A stretch of 11,155 nucleotides of DNA from Candidatus Gastranaerophilales bacterium (GCA_910588555.1 CAJUPC010000042.1:1-11155), one strand, 5' to 3'. Positions 1-5,149 are shown, numbered from the stretch's first letter. Notes: generated from the letters alone by a model not told the origin. Made by a program: numbers and translations.

Positions 1-37
1 CAAAGGTTTCAGAAAAATTATACAAAATTTTTGCCAT
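1..37 (-). CDS. 5' end of unidentified gene, truncated by window start
   Basis: A minus-strand reading frame starts with ATG at 37-35 and runs off the left edge after 12 codons (MAKILYNFSETF). The start is well supported: a perfect AGGAGG Shine-Dalgarno site lies at 50-45, seven bases upstream, and a good promoter precedes it (TTGACA at 92-87, 17-base spacer, AATAAT at 69-64). Twelve residues are too few to name a family. The gene is divergent from coaD. The evidence shows a real gene start, not its function. Confidence 0.75.
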   Translation of the reverse strand, partial: MAKILYNFSETF

Positions 38-63
38 GTAAATGCCTCCTGTACTATTAACTC

Positions 64-92
64 ATTATTTACTATTATTCATTTTTTGTCAA
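64..92 (-). promoter_or_regulatory. Promoter of the leftward gene at the window edge
   Basis: Reading the minus strand, TTGACA (92-87) is followed after 17 bases by AATAAT (69-64), a perfect -35 and a five-of-six -10. It lies about 27 bases upstream of the start codon at 37 and is back to back with the coaD promoter. Confidence 0.7.
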
Positions 93-138
93 GTGTGCAA
101 GTTTTGTATAAATTTTACAAGCCTTGGTCAGAGACTTT

Positions 139-167
139 TTGTCAATATAAATATTTTGTTTTATAAT
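139..167 (+). promoter_or_regulatory. Promoter of coaD
   Basis: TTGTCA (139-144), a 17-base spacer and a perfect TATAAT (162-167). Transcription would start near 174, leaving a very short leader that holds little more than the Shine-Dalgarno site AAAGGA (175-180). Confidence 0.8.
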
Positions 168-187
168 CATGAAAAAAGGATTTAAAT

Positions 188-661
188 ATGAAAATTGCGA
201 TTTATCCGGGTAGTTTTGACCCGATTACAAAAGGACATTTGGATATTCTTAATACGGCAACTTTAATTTTTGACAAAGTTATTATTGCGGTTGCTCATAA
301 TTCAGAAAAGCATGGGTTTTTGCCTGTGGAAACAAGATTGAAACTTATTCAAGAAAGCGTTAAAGGTTTAGAAAATGTTGAAGTGGACGCATTTGAAGGT
401 TTGACAATTAATTATGCCAGAGAAAAAGGTGCGTCGGTTTTAATCAGAGGGCTTCGTGCTGTCTCTGATTTTGAGTACGAAATGCAGCTTTCTCAGGCAA
501 ACAGTTCACTTGCTCCCGAAATTAAAACGGTTTTCTTAACAACAAAACCGAAATATAACTTTATATCTTCCAGCACAATAAAAGAAATCTTTCTTAACAA
601 TGGCGATATTTCTAAGTTTGTTTCTGAGCCGGTATTCGATTATTTCAGCAATTTACAATAA
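188..661 (+). CDS. coaD: Phosphopantetheine adenylyltransferase
   Basis: CoaD transfers AMP from ATP to 4'-phosphopantetheine to make dephospho-CoA, the penultimate step of CoA synthesis, in the cytoplasm. The 157-residue length is typical of bacterial CoaD. Visible landmarks are the N-terminal PGSFDP (7-12), the nucleotidyltransferase motif TKGH (14-17), the IRGLRAVSDFEYE block (86-98), and the C-terminal ISSSTIKE motif (126-133) that contacts ATP. The ATG at 188 sits seven bases after AAAGGA and just downstream of a strong promoter. The next gene starts 82 bases on with its own promoter, so coaD may be monocistronic, although I see no intrinsic terminator between them. The family call is secure. 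Confidence 0.97.
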   Translation: MKIAIYPGSFDPITKGHLDILNTATLIFDKVIIAVAHNSEKHGFLPVETRLKLIQESVKGLENVEVDAFEGLTINYAREKGASVLIRGLRAVSDFEYEMQLSQANSSLAPEIKTVFLTTKPKYNFISSSTIKEIFLNNGDISKFVSEPVFDYFSNLQ

Positions 662-687
662 TTTTAAAATAAATCGTTACAAATTAT

Positions 688-716
688 TTGACAATTATTA
701 TACGCTTATGTAGAAT
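688..716 (+). promoter_or_regulatory. Promoter of the DivIVA/Cdv3-like gene
   Basis: Perfect TTGACA (688-693), a 17-base spacer and TAGAAT (711-716, five of six). The predicted start near 723 leaves a leader of about 20 bases that contains the Shine-Dalgarno site AGAAAGGGA (726-734). Confidence 0.78.
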
Positions 717-743
717 GTAATTATTAGAAAGGGATATGGAATA

Positions 744-1334
744 ATGCAGCAAAACGGTGTATATGATTTATTAAAAATGCTGGAAATTTCTTTGGAGGAA
801 GGGTTCCCGATTGTTCCACGCAAATTTACTGTTGTGAAAACTAAAGAAATTGAAACATTAATTGATAGAATTTATGCTTCTTTGCCTGTAGAAGTTCAGG
901 AAGCTAGAGCGTTTTTAAGACGCAGAGATGAACTTCAGGCTGAAGCTCAGCAAAAAGCTGAAAAGATTGTGAAAGATGCTCAAATGGAAGCTGACAGAAA
1001 ATTGTCAGAAGCTGATTTTATTAAAGCTCTGGAACGTGAAGGTATTAGAATTAGAACTCAAGTTCAGCAAGAATGCGAAGAAATTAAACGCAAAGCAATG
1101 GAAGAAGCTGAAAATATCAGATTACAGGCGACTGAAGATGCTATGAGAACAAAAGAGGGTGCAGAACTTTATGCAGAACAAGTTTTGACAAATCTTGAAA
1201 AGAACTTGACACAGCAACAGCAAATTGTTAAAAACGGTCAGGTTTATATGGAAAAACTTCGCTCTGATGCATACGGAGCTTACGATACATCTTATCCGTC
1301 AGACAGAAATCAAGAAGATTTTGTTATCAGATAG
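744..1334 (+). CDS. DivIVA/Cdv3-like coiled-coil protein
   Basis: A 196-residue soluble, highly charged protein. Residues 1-47 form a short N-terminal segment (GVYDLLKMLEISLEEGFPIV, then a KEIETLIDRIYASLP helix). Residues about 48-175 are almost continuous heptad-like helix rich in E, K, Q, A and R, and the last 20 residues look disordered. There is no signal peptide or membrane segment. This layout fits the DivIVA-like proteins, and resembles the cyanobacterial division protein Cdv3 and proteins annotated as ATP synthase subunit B-like. From memory, the cyanobacterial relative also sits next to coaD, which supports the call. The likely role is scaffolding at the division site or cell pole; that is inference. 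It has its own promoter and terminator, and ATG 744 follows AGAAAGGGA. Confidence 0.65.
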   Translation: MQQNGVYDLLKMLEISLEEGFPIVPRKFTVVKTKEIETLIDRIYASLPVEVQEARAFLRRRDELQAEAQQKAEKIVKDAQMEADRKLSEADFIKALEREGIRIRTQVQQECEEIKRKAMEEAENIRLQATEDAMRTKEGAELYAEQVLTNLEKNLTQQQQIVKNGQVYMEKLRSDAYGAYDTSYPSDRNQEDFVIR

Positions 1335-1356
1335 GGTTTCAATAATTTTTCTAAAG

Positions 1357-1387
1357 ACAGGTCGGCTAATTCGGTTGACCTGTTTTT
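1357..1387 (+). terminator. Intrinsic terminator of the DivIVA/Cdv3-like gene
   Basis: Seven-base stem ACAGGTC (1357-1363) with GACCTGT (1377-1383), possibly extended by two G-T pairs, followed by TTTTT (1383-1387). It lies 22 bases after the stop codon. Confidence 0.8.
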
Positions 1388-1419
1388 GTTTACATGCTTA
1401 TAGTTTTTTAACATATAGT

Positions 1420-1447
1420 TTGCAATTTATTTTGTTTGATTTATTAT
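1420..1447 (+). promoter_or_regulatory. Probable promoter of the rpmG operon
   Basis: TTGCAA (1420-1425), a 16-base spacer and TATTAT (1442-1447). It is the best sigma-70-like match between the upstream terminator and rpmG. A weaker AATAAT at 1520-1525 lies too close to the rpmG Shine-Dalgarno site to be convincing. If this promoter is right, the transcript runs through the hairpin at 1470-1497 before reaching rpmG. Confidence 0.45.
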
Positions 1448-1469
1448 GTATATATAAGCCGATTTAATT

Positions 1470-1497
1470 AGAATGTGAGAAAATCACATTCTTTTTT
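1470..1497 (+). terminator. Terminator-like hairpin in the rpmG leader
   Basis: Eight-base stem GAATGTGA (1471-1478) with TCACATTC (1484-1491), extended by A1470-T1492, a GAAAA loop, and a run of six Ts (1492-1497). It has every mark of an intrinsic terminator but lies 48 bases before the rpmG start and downstream of the best promoter. It is either a leader attenuator or a second terminator for the gene ending at 1334. Confidence 0.7.
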
Positions 1498-1545
1498 AAA
1501 GGTTAAAAGTTAAAGTTTAAATAATAACAAAAAGGAATAAAAACA

Positions 1546-1713
1546 ATGGGTATCAAAGGAAAAAATGACAAAATGGTAGTTCTTGCATGTGAAGATTGCA
1601 AAGAAAGAAACTACACTACTACTAAAAACAAAAAAAATATTAAAGAAAGACTTGAGTTGAGCAAATATTGTCCGACTTGCAAAAAACATACAAATCACAA
1701 GGAAACAAAATAA
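1546..1713 (+). CDS. rpmG: 50S ribosomal protein L33 (zinc-ribbon form)
   Basis: A 55-residue protein, MGIKGKNDKM through HKETK. L33 is a small protein of the large subunit near the E site. This is the zinc-binding type, with two CxxC pairs: CEDC (15-18) and CPTC (42-45). The NYTTTKNKKN stretch (22-31) is the usual L33 signature. ATG 1546 follows AAAGGA (1531-1536) with nine bases between. It is the first gene of the block rpmG-tRNA-Trp-secE-nusG-rplK-rplA, an arrangement known from many bacteria. Its stop codon is followed at once by a GC-rich structured RNA segment. Confidence 0.95.
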   Translation: MGIKGKNDKMVVLACEDCKERNYTTTKNKKNIKERLELSKYCPTCKKHTNHKETK

Positions 1714-1801
1714 CCGAATTTTCGGCAGGGTGTCGTGGTACTAAGTGCCTCATCCACAAAATGGAGCGGGACGTTATTCCCGCGAAACCCGAATAATTCG
1801 G
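1714..1801 (+). ncRNA. Candidate structured RNA domain between rpmG and tRNA-Trp
   Basis: It starts on the base after the rpmG stop. The first 12 bases (1714-1725) pair completely with 1789-1801, apart from one bulged T at 1794, closing the domain. Inside are GCGGGA (1766-1771) with TCCCGC (1778-1783), a perfect 6-bp hairpin, and a two-part stem: GGGTG (1728-1732) with CATCC (1751-1755), then GGTAC (1737-1741) with GTGCC (1745-1749) on a TAA loop. An alternative hairpin is TCCA/TGGA (1753-1765). The 110 bases 1714-1823 are about 51% GC, well above other intergenic sequence here. It does not match SRP RNA, tmRNA or a tRNA by eye. It could be an autoregulatory protein-binding site, a processing element or an unknown RNA. 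Confidence 0.55.
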
Positions 1802-1823
1802 AAGCGTCGTTAAGTCGACACTT
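1802..1823 (+). other. Hairpin directly abutting the 5' end of tRNA-Trp
   Basis: AAGCGTCG (1802-1809) pairs with CGACACTT (1816-1823), with one C-A mismatch, around the loop TTAAGT. It begins on the base after the 12-bp helix and ends on the base before tRNA position 1, so no unpaired bases separate the three structures. A role in processing the tRNA from the polycistronic transcript is inference. Confidence 0.5.
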
Positions 1824-1896
1824 GCGTCCTTAGTTCAGTTGGTAGAACGTCGGTCTCCAAAACCGGATGTCGAGGGTTCGAGTCCTTCAGGGCGCG
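1824..1896 (+). tRNA. trnW: tRNA-Trp (anticodon CCA)
   Basis: A 73-base cloverleaf. The acceptor stem is GCGTCCT with AGGGCGC (one T-G wobble), and the D stem is GTTC/GAAC. The anticodon stem TCGGT/ACCGG carries the loop CTCCAAA with anticodon CCA at 1857-1859, which reads UGG. The T stem is GAGGG/CCTTC (one wobble) with loop TTCGAGT, and the discriminator base is G. The 3' CCA is not encoded, since ATTTTT follows. It lies between rpmG and secE in the same orientation and is probably cut from their shared transcript. Confidence 0.97.
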
Positions 1897-1913
1897 ATTT
1901 TTATGAAAATTAA

Positions 1914-1919
1914 AAAGGA
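1914..1919 (+). promoter_or_regulatory. Shine-Dalgarno site that sets the secE start
   Basis: AAAGGA lies seven bases before ATG 1927. The alternatives are an ATG at 1903, just seven bases after the tRNA end and with no purine-rich site, and a frame opening inside the tRNA at 1867. Both are rejected. Confidence 0.75.
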
Positions 1920-1926
1920 AACGAAA

Positions 1927-2151
1927 ATGATAGGTTCAGAAAATTCAACACCGGCTTGGGTTGAGAAAAGTACAAATTCTATAAGAACATATTTCAGAGG
2001 CGTAAGAACCGAGTGGGGCAAAATCAGCTGGCCCGAAAAACGTCAGGTTGTTGCTGAAACTCTATTTGTTATTGCTATTGTTTTTGTTTTTACCGTAGCA
2101 GTTTATTTAATGGATATAATTTTTAAAGGTTTGCTCGGATTAATAAAGTAG
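1927..2151 (+). CDS. secE: Preprotein translocase subunit SecE
   Basis: SecE clamps SecY in the plasma-membrane SecYEG protein-export channel. With the start at 1927 the protein has 74 residues, the usual length of the single-span SecE of most bacteria outside the enterobacteria. The conserved amphipathic helix motif is visible at 26-42 (VRTEWGKISWPEKRQVV), followed by one membrane segment at about 45-66 and a short basic tail. The open frame reaches back into the tRNA, but only ATG 1927 has a Shine-Dalgarno site (1914-1919). It sits 30 bases after tRNA-Trp and 24 bases before nusG, the classical secE-nusG pairing. Confidence 0.95.
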   Translation: MIGSENSTPAWVEKSTNSIRTYFRGVRTEWGKISWPEKRQVVAETLFVIAIVFVFTVAVYLMDIIFKGLLGLIK

Positions 2152-2175
2152 TCCTACAAAACATAAAGGTGGCTT

Positions 2176-2814
2176 ATGACTAAAAAAGAAAAATCTATGG
2201 AAGATCAGTTGAATGAAGATAAAGCTTTAGAAGCTGCCGAAGCAGACGCCCAGGCGGAAGCGGAAGCTGAAAAAGAGAAAGCTAAGAAAAATCAAAAACG
2301 CTGGTATATTGTTCATACATACTCAGGTTATGAAAATAAAGTAAAAGTAAACCTTGAAAAACGTATTGAATATATGAACATGGGTGATAAAATTTTCAGA
2401 ATTGAAGTTCCTCAAAAAACCGTTACTCAATTAAAAGGCGGTAAAAAACAGGAACGCGAAGAAAAAATATTTCCCGGATATGTTCTTGTTGAAATGATTA
2501 TGGATGAGGACAGCTGGTATGTTGTAAGACATACTTCAGGTGTAACTAAATTTGTAGGCTCGGCAAAACGTCCTATCCCTGCTCGTGACAGTGAAATTAA
2601 AAAAATTATTAACCGTTCGACTTCAACCTCACAGAAAATTGAACTCGACGTTAAAGCAGGCGACAAAGTCAGAATTACATCCGGACCATTCGCAGACTTT
2701 ATTGCTGATATTATCGAAGTTTATCCGGATAAATCCAAACTTCGTGCAAATGTTTCAATTTTCGGTCGTGAAACACCTGTGGAATTGGAATACAAACAAA
2801 TTAATAAACTTTAA
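2176..2814 (+). CDS. nusG: Transcription termination/antitermination protein NusG
   Basis: NusG binds RNA polymerase during elongation and links it to Rho or the ribosome. The NGN domain spans about 41-147 (KRWYIVHTYSGYENKV at 41-56; FPGYVLVEM at 99-107) and the KOW domain about 158-212 (GDKVRITSGPFADF, then VSIFGRETPVELE). At 212 residues it is longer than the 170-190 usual for the family. The excess is a 40-residue N-terminal extension rich in A, E, D, K and Q, which looks disordered. ATG 2176 follows AAAGGTGG (2165-2172); the in-frame ATG at 2197 has no Shine-Dalgarno site. It is co-directional with secE and rplK. Confidence 0.97.
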   Translation: MTKKEKSMEDQLNEDKALEAAEADAQAEAEAEKEKAKKNQKRWYIVHTYSGYENKVKVNLEKRIEYMNMGDKIFRIEVPQKTVTQLKGGKKQEREEKIFPGYVLVEMIMDEDSWYVVRHTSGVTKFVGSAKRPIPARDSEIKKIINRSTSTSQKIELDVKAGDKVRITSGPFADFIADIIEVYPDKSKLRANVSIFGRETPVELEYKQINKL

Positions 2815-2830
2815 TATATAGTACAAAACA

Positions 2831-2875
2831 TGTGGAAGGATTTTTGCTAAGTCGGCAAAAACCGCTAGTACCACA
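2831..2875 (+). promoter_or_regulatory. Structured leader upstream of rplK
   Basis: TGTGG (2831-2835) pairs with CCACA (2871-2875). An inner stem of TTTTTGC (2841-2847) with GCAAAAA (2855-2861) can extend to GG/CC (2838-2839 with 2862-2863) past a bulged A. The two helices are separated by an asymmetric internal loop. It ends two bases before the rplK Shine-Dalgarno site AAGGAG (2877-2882). L1 is known to repress L11-L1 mRNA by binding near the rplK start, and its sites are two short helices around an asymmetric loop, so this is a candidate L1 site; the binding itself is inference. Confidence 0.45.
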
Positions 2876-2887
2876 AAAGGAGAAAAA

Positions 2888-3313
2888 ATGGCTAAAAAAG
2901 TAGTAGGAAAAATCAAGCTTCAAATCGAAGCAGGCAAAGCAAACCCGTCACCTCCGGTTGGTCCTGCATTAGGTCAACACGGTGTCAACATCATGGATTT
3001 CTGTAAGCAATTCAATGCTAAAACAGAAGCTCAAGCAGGATATATTATTCCGGTTGTTATTGATGTTTATGAAGACAGAAGTTTTTCATTCATCGTAAAA
3101 TCACCGCCGGCACCTGTACTAATTAAAAAAGCTTTAAACTTGCCTAAAGGTTCAGCAACACCTAACAAGGATAAAGTTGGTGAAATTACTCAAGCACAGC
3201 TTGAAGAAATCGCTAAAATTAAAATGGATGATTTGAACGCAACATCTATGGAAGCTGCTGTGAACATGATTAAAGGTTCTTGCAGAGCTATGGGTGTTAC
3301 AGTAAAAGAATAA
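2888..3313 (+). CDS. rplK: 50S ribosomal protein L11
   Basis: L11 forms the GTPase-associated centre of the large subunit with 23S rRNA and is needed for factor-dependent GTP hydrolysis. The 141 residues match the family length. The N-terminal domain shows the proline-rich IEAGKANPSPPVGPALGQHG block (13-32) with VNIMDFCKQFN, and the C-terminal rRNA-binding domain runs from about 72 to 141, including NKDKVGEIT and the terminal MIKGSCRAMGVTV. ATG 2888 follows AAGGAG by five bases. The 73 bases after nusG hold a structured leader, and rplA follows 46 bases on. Confidence 0.98.
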   Translation: MAKKVVGKIKLQIEAGKANPSPPVGPALGQHGVNIMDFCKQFNAKTEAQAGYIIPVVIDVYEDRSFSFIVKSPPAPVLIKKALNLPKGSATPNKDKVGEITQAQLEEIAKIKMDDLNATSMEAAVNMIKGSCRAMGVTVKE

Positions 3314-3318
3314 TGGAA

Positions 3319-3334
3319 GTGTCTTTAAGGGCAC
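3319..3334 (+). other. Small hairpin in the rplK-rplA gap
   Basis: GTGTC (3319-3323) pairs with GGCAC (3330-3334), with one G-T pair, around the loop TTTAAG. It is short and weak alone, but its loop shares TAAG with the other intergenic hairpins of this operon. Confidence 0.35.
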
Positions 3335-3359
3335 GTTACGACCATGAAAGGAATTAAAA

Positions 3360-4085
3360 ATGTCAAAATTAACTAAAAAACAAAAGAAAATGCAGGAAAT
3401 GTTGGAAGGATTTGTTCAACCCGCTACTGCAGTTGATTCTATTAAAAAACTAAAAGAAATCTCTAAAGAGCTTTCTAAATTTAACGAAACAGTTGAATGC
3501 CACATGAGATTAGGTATCGACGTTCGTCAAGCTGACCAGCAAATCAGATCTACAGTTGTATTGCCAGCAGGTTTGGGTAAAACTGTAAGAGTTTGTGTTA
3601 TCGCTAAAGGTGCTAAAGCTACTGAAGCTAAAGATGCAGGTGCTGATTTTGCAGGAGCAGAAGAAATTATTGATAAAATTTCTGACGGCTGGTTTGAATT
3701 TGATACATTAATCGCAACACCAGATTGTATGGGTATGTTGGGTAAATTAGGCCGTGTGCTTGGTCCTAAAGGTTTAATGCCGAACCCGAAAACCGGTACA
3801 GTTACATTGGACGTTGCAAAAGCTGTTTCAGATGCTAAAGCCGGTAAAGTTGAATACAGAGCTGACAAACAAGGTATGATACACTGCCCTGTTGGTAAAG
3901 TTGAATTCAGCGAAGAAGATTTGTTGAAAAACTATGCAACTTTGGCTGATGCGGTATTAAGATCAAAACCGTCATCTGCAAAAGGTACATTTGTTAAATC
4001 AGTTTATCTTTCAACTACAATGGGACCTGGTATTAAATTGGATCCTAAAAACTTTGCAGCAGAAGTTAAAGAGTTGTTGGTATAA
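3360..4085 (+). CDS. rplA: 50S ribosomal protein L1
   Basis: L1 forms the mobile stalk that helps move deacylated tRNA out of the E site, and in many bacteria represses translation of its own rplKA mRNA. The protein has 241 residues, slightly above the common 225-235. The signature block at about 118-147 is clear (IATPDCMGMLGKLGRVLGPK, then GLMPNPKTGTVT), as are the KVEYRADKQG strand and the C-terminal YLSTTMGPGIKLD. ATG 3360 lies seven bases after AAAGGA (3347-3352). It is the last gene of the block: a strong terminator follows, and rplJ/rplL, which usually come next, are not here. Confidence 0.98.
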   Translation: MSKLTKKQKKMQEMLEGFVQPATAVDSIKKLKEISKELSKFNETVECHMRLGIDVRQADQQIRSTVVLPAGLGKTVRVCVIAKGAKATEAKDAGADFAGAEEIIDKISDGWFEFDTLIATPDCMGMLGKLGRVLGPKGLMPNPKTGTVTLDVAKAVSDAKAGKVEYRADKQGMIHCPVGKVEFSEEDLLKNYATLADAVLRSKPSSAKGTFVKSVYLSTTMGPGIKLDPKNFAAEVKELLV

Positions 4086-4109
4086 ATTCGACAATTTTCA
4101 AATAATTTT

Positions 4110-4136
4110 AAAAGCACTCCGTTAGGGGTGCTTTTT
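4110..4136 (+). terminator. Terminator of the rpmG-rplA operon
   Basis: Stem of AAAGCACTCC (4111-4120) with GGGGTGCTTT (4125-4134), one G-T pair and a GTTA tetraloop, followed by TTTTT (4132-4136). It lies about 25 bases after the rplA stop. Confidence 0.9.
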
Positions 4137-4152
4137 AATTTGTAAAAATAGT

Positions 4153-4187
4153 GAAAAAACAAAAAGCAGCTCTTTTCCAGCTGCTTT
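4153..4187 (-). terminator. Terminator of the sigma factor gene
   Basis: On the minus strand, AAAGCAGCT (4187-4179) and AGCTGCTTT (4171-4163) form a perfect 9-bp stem with a seven-base loop, then a T-rich tail with one G (4165-4154). It lies 30 bases after the sigma stop codon. Confidence 0.88.
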
Positions 4188-4216
4188 ACACTTATTTTAA
4201 GAATGCACACAAAAAA

Positions 4217-5131
4217 TTAACCTACGTATGATGATAGAACCTCCTGACCTAACACGGAGAATCGCATTTTCTTTAGTGCTCTCAATTCTGTTTGGCGGAT
4301 ACATTCTTTTGTTACTCCGTAAATGTTGCCGATTTCTTCAAGCGTCATTTTTGCGGAGTTTTCAAGTCCGTAGCGCATTTTTACAACTTCTTGTTCACGT
4401 TCTTTTAATGTTGATACGACATTAAGAATATCTGTGCGTAAGTTTTCAAATTCAACTTCTTCTGTTGCTGAAGCTTTTTCATCTTCTATGATGTCAGCAA
4501 CATTCATTTCTTTGCCGTCACCGTTATCAAGACCGCTTTCAATTGAAATTGTTTTTGAATATGCATTTAGAAATGTATCAATTTTTTCCGGTGAAATATT
4601 CATTTTTTTTGCAACATCTTCTGTTTTCACCTGACAATTGTTTTCGTTTTCCATTTGTCTTTTGATTTTTGAAAATTTAGAAAGTGTTTCTTGAATATAA
4701 ACAGGGATTTTCATGCAGTGAGATTGTTCGGAGATTGCTTTAAACATAGCCTGTTTAATCCACCAGCTTGCGTAAGTTGCGAATTTGTAGCCGAGTTTGT
4801 AGTTAAATTTTTCTGCTGCTGCCATAAGCCCGAGATTTCCTTCTTGAATTAAGTCAATCATGGGAAGATTTGACATGTGGATAGCTTTTTTTGCAATAGT
4901 AACAACAAGTTTTAAGTTAGCTTCAATCAATTGTTGTTTAGCATTTTCATCACCTTCGTGAGCTTTTTTTGCGATTTCTCTTTCTTCTGCAGTGCTTAGT
5001 GAACGGTAATCTGAAATTTCTCTAATGTAATTTGCAAGTACAGTGTCGGTTGTTGCGTCGATAATCTCATTTTTTGCTGGATTAGACGACTTGTCAGTCT
5101 TTTTCATTTCAATCAATGAATCTTCTCTCAT
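4217..5131 (-). CDS. Sigma-70 family RNA polymerase sigma factor (RpoD-like, no region 1.1)
   Basis: A 304-residue sigma factor. Region 1.2 is at about 29-60, regions 2.1-2.4 at 62-135 (DLIQEGNLGLMAAAEKFNY and YKFATYASWWIKQAM), region 3 at about 138-200, and region 4 at about 235-290 (LKEREQEVVKMRYGL, then the helix-turn-helix TLEEIGNIYGVTKECIRQTE). Region 1.1, typical of the primary sigma, is absent, so this looks like a group 2 (cyanobacterial SigB/C-like) or group 3 factor. In region 2.4 the position normally TR in RQAITRAI reads FK (KQAMFKAI), which may change -10 recognition. The open frame extends to a TTG at 5152, but that codon overlaps the Shine-Dalgarno site; ATG 5131 is more likely. 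It may be self- or stress-regulated through the inverted repeat at its promoter. Confidence 0.9.
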   Translation of the reverse strand: MREDSLIEMKKTDKSSNPAKNEIIDATTDTVLANYIREISDYRSLSTAEEREIAKKAHEGDENAKQQLIEANLKLVVTIAKKAIHMSNLPMIDLIQEGNLGLMAAAEKFNYKLGYKFATYASWWIKQAMFKAISEQSHCMKIPVYIQETLSKFSKIKRQMENENNCQVKTEDVAKKMNISPEKIDTFLNAYSKTISIESGLDNGDGKEMNVADIIEDEKASATEEVEFENLRTDILNVVSTLKEREQEVVKMRYGLENSAKMTLEEIGNIYGVTKECIRQTELRALKKMRFSVLGQEVLSSYVG

Positions 5132-5143
5132 AAATCTTGTAAA

Positions 5144-5149
5144 CTCCTT
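5144..5149 (-). promoter_or_regulatory. Shine-Dalgarno site that sets the sigma gene start
   Basis: AAGGAG read on the minus strand, 12 bases before ATG 5131. The spacing is long but this is the only good site. It immediately follows the upstream in-frame TTG at 5152-5150, which therefore cannot be the start it serves. Confidence 0.6.

Noticed and set aside
1727..1741. AGGGTGTCGTGGTAC resembling the T-box core AGGGTGGNACCGCG
   Set aside because: The match needs an insertion and lacks the CCGCG end. There is no specifier stem or following terminator, and it sits after rpmG, not upstream of an aminoacyl-tRNA synthetase.
1714..1823. SRP 4.5S RNA or a degenerate tRNA as identity for the structured gap
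   Set aside because: The SRP domain IV core motifs (GGAAGC asymmetric loop, AGCA) are not in place, and no tRNA T-loop or anticodon arm can be assembled with the 12-bp closing helix.
1867..1926. Longer secE reading frame opening inside tRNA-Trp
   Set aside because: It overlaps the tRNA, and neither the frame's first codon nor ATG 1903 has a Shine-Dalgarno site, whereas ATG 1927 does and gives the standard SecE length.
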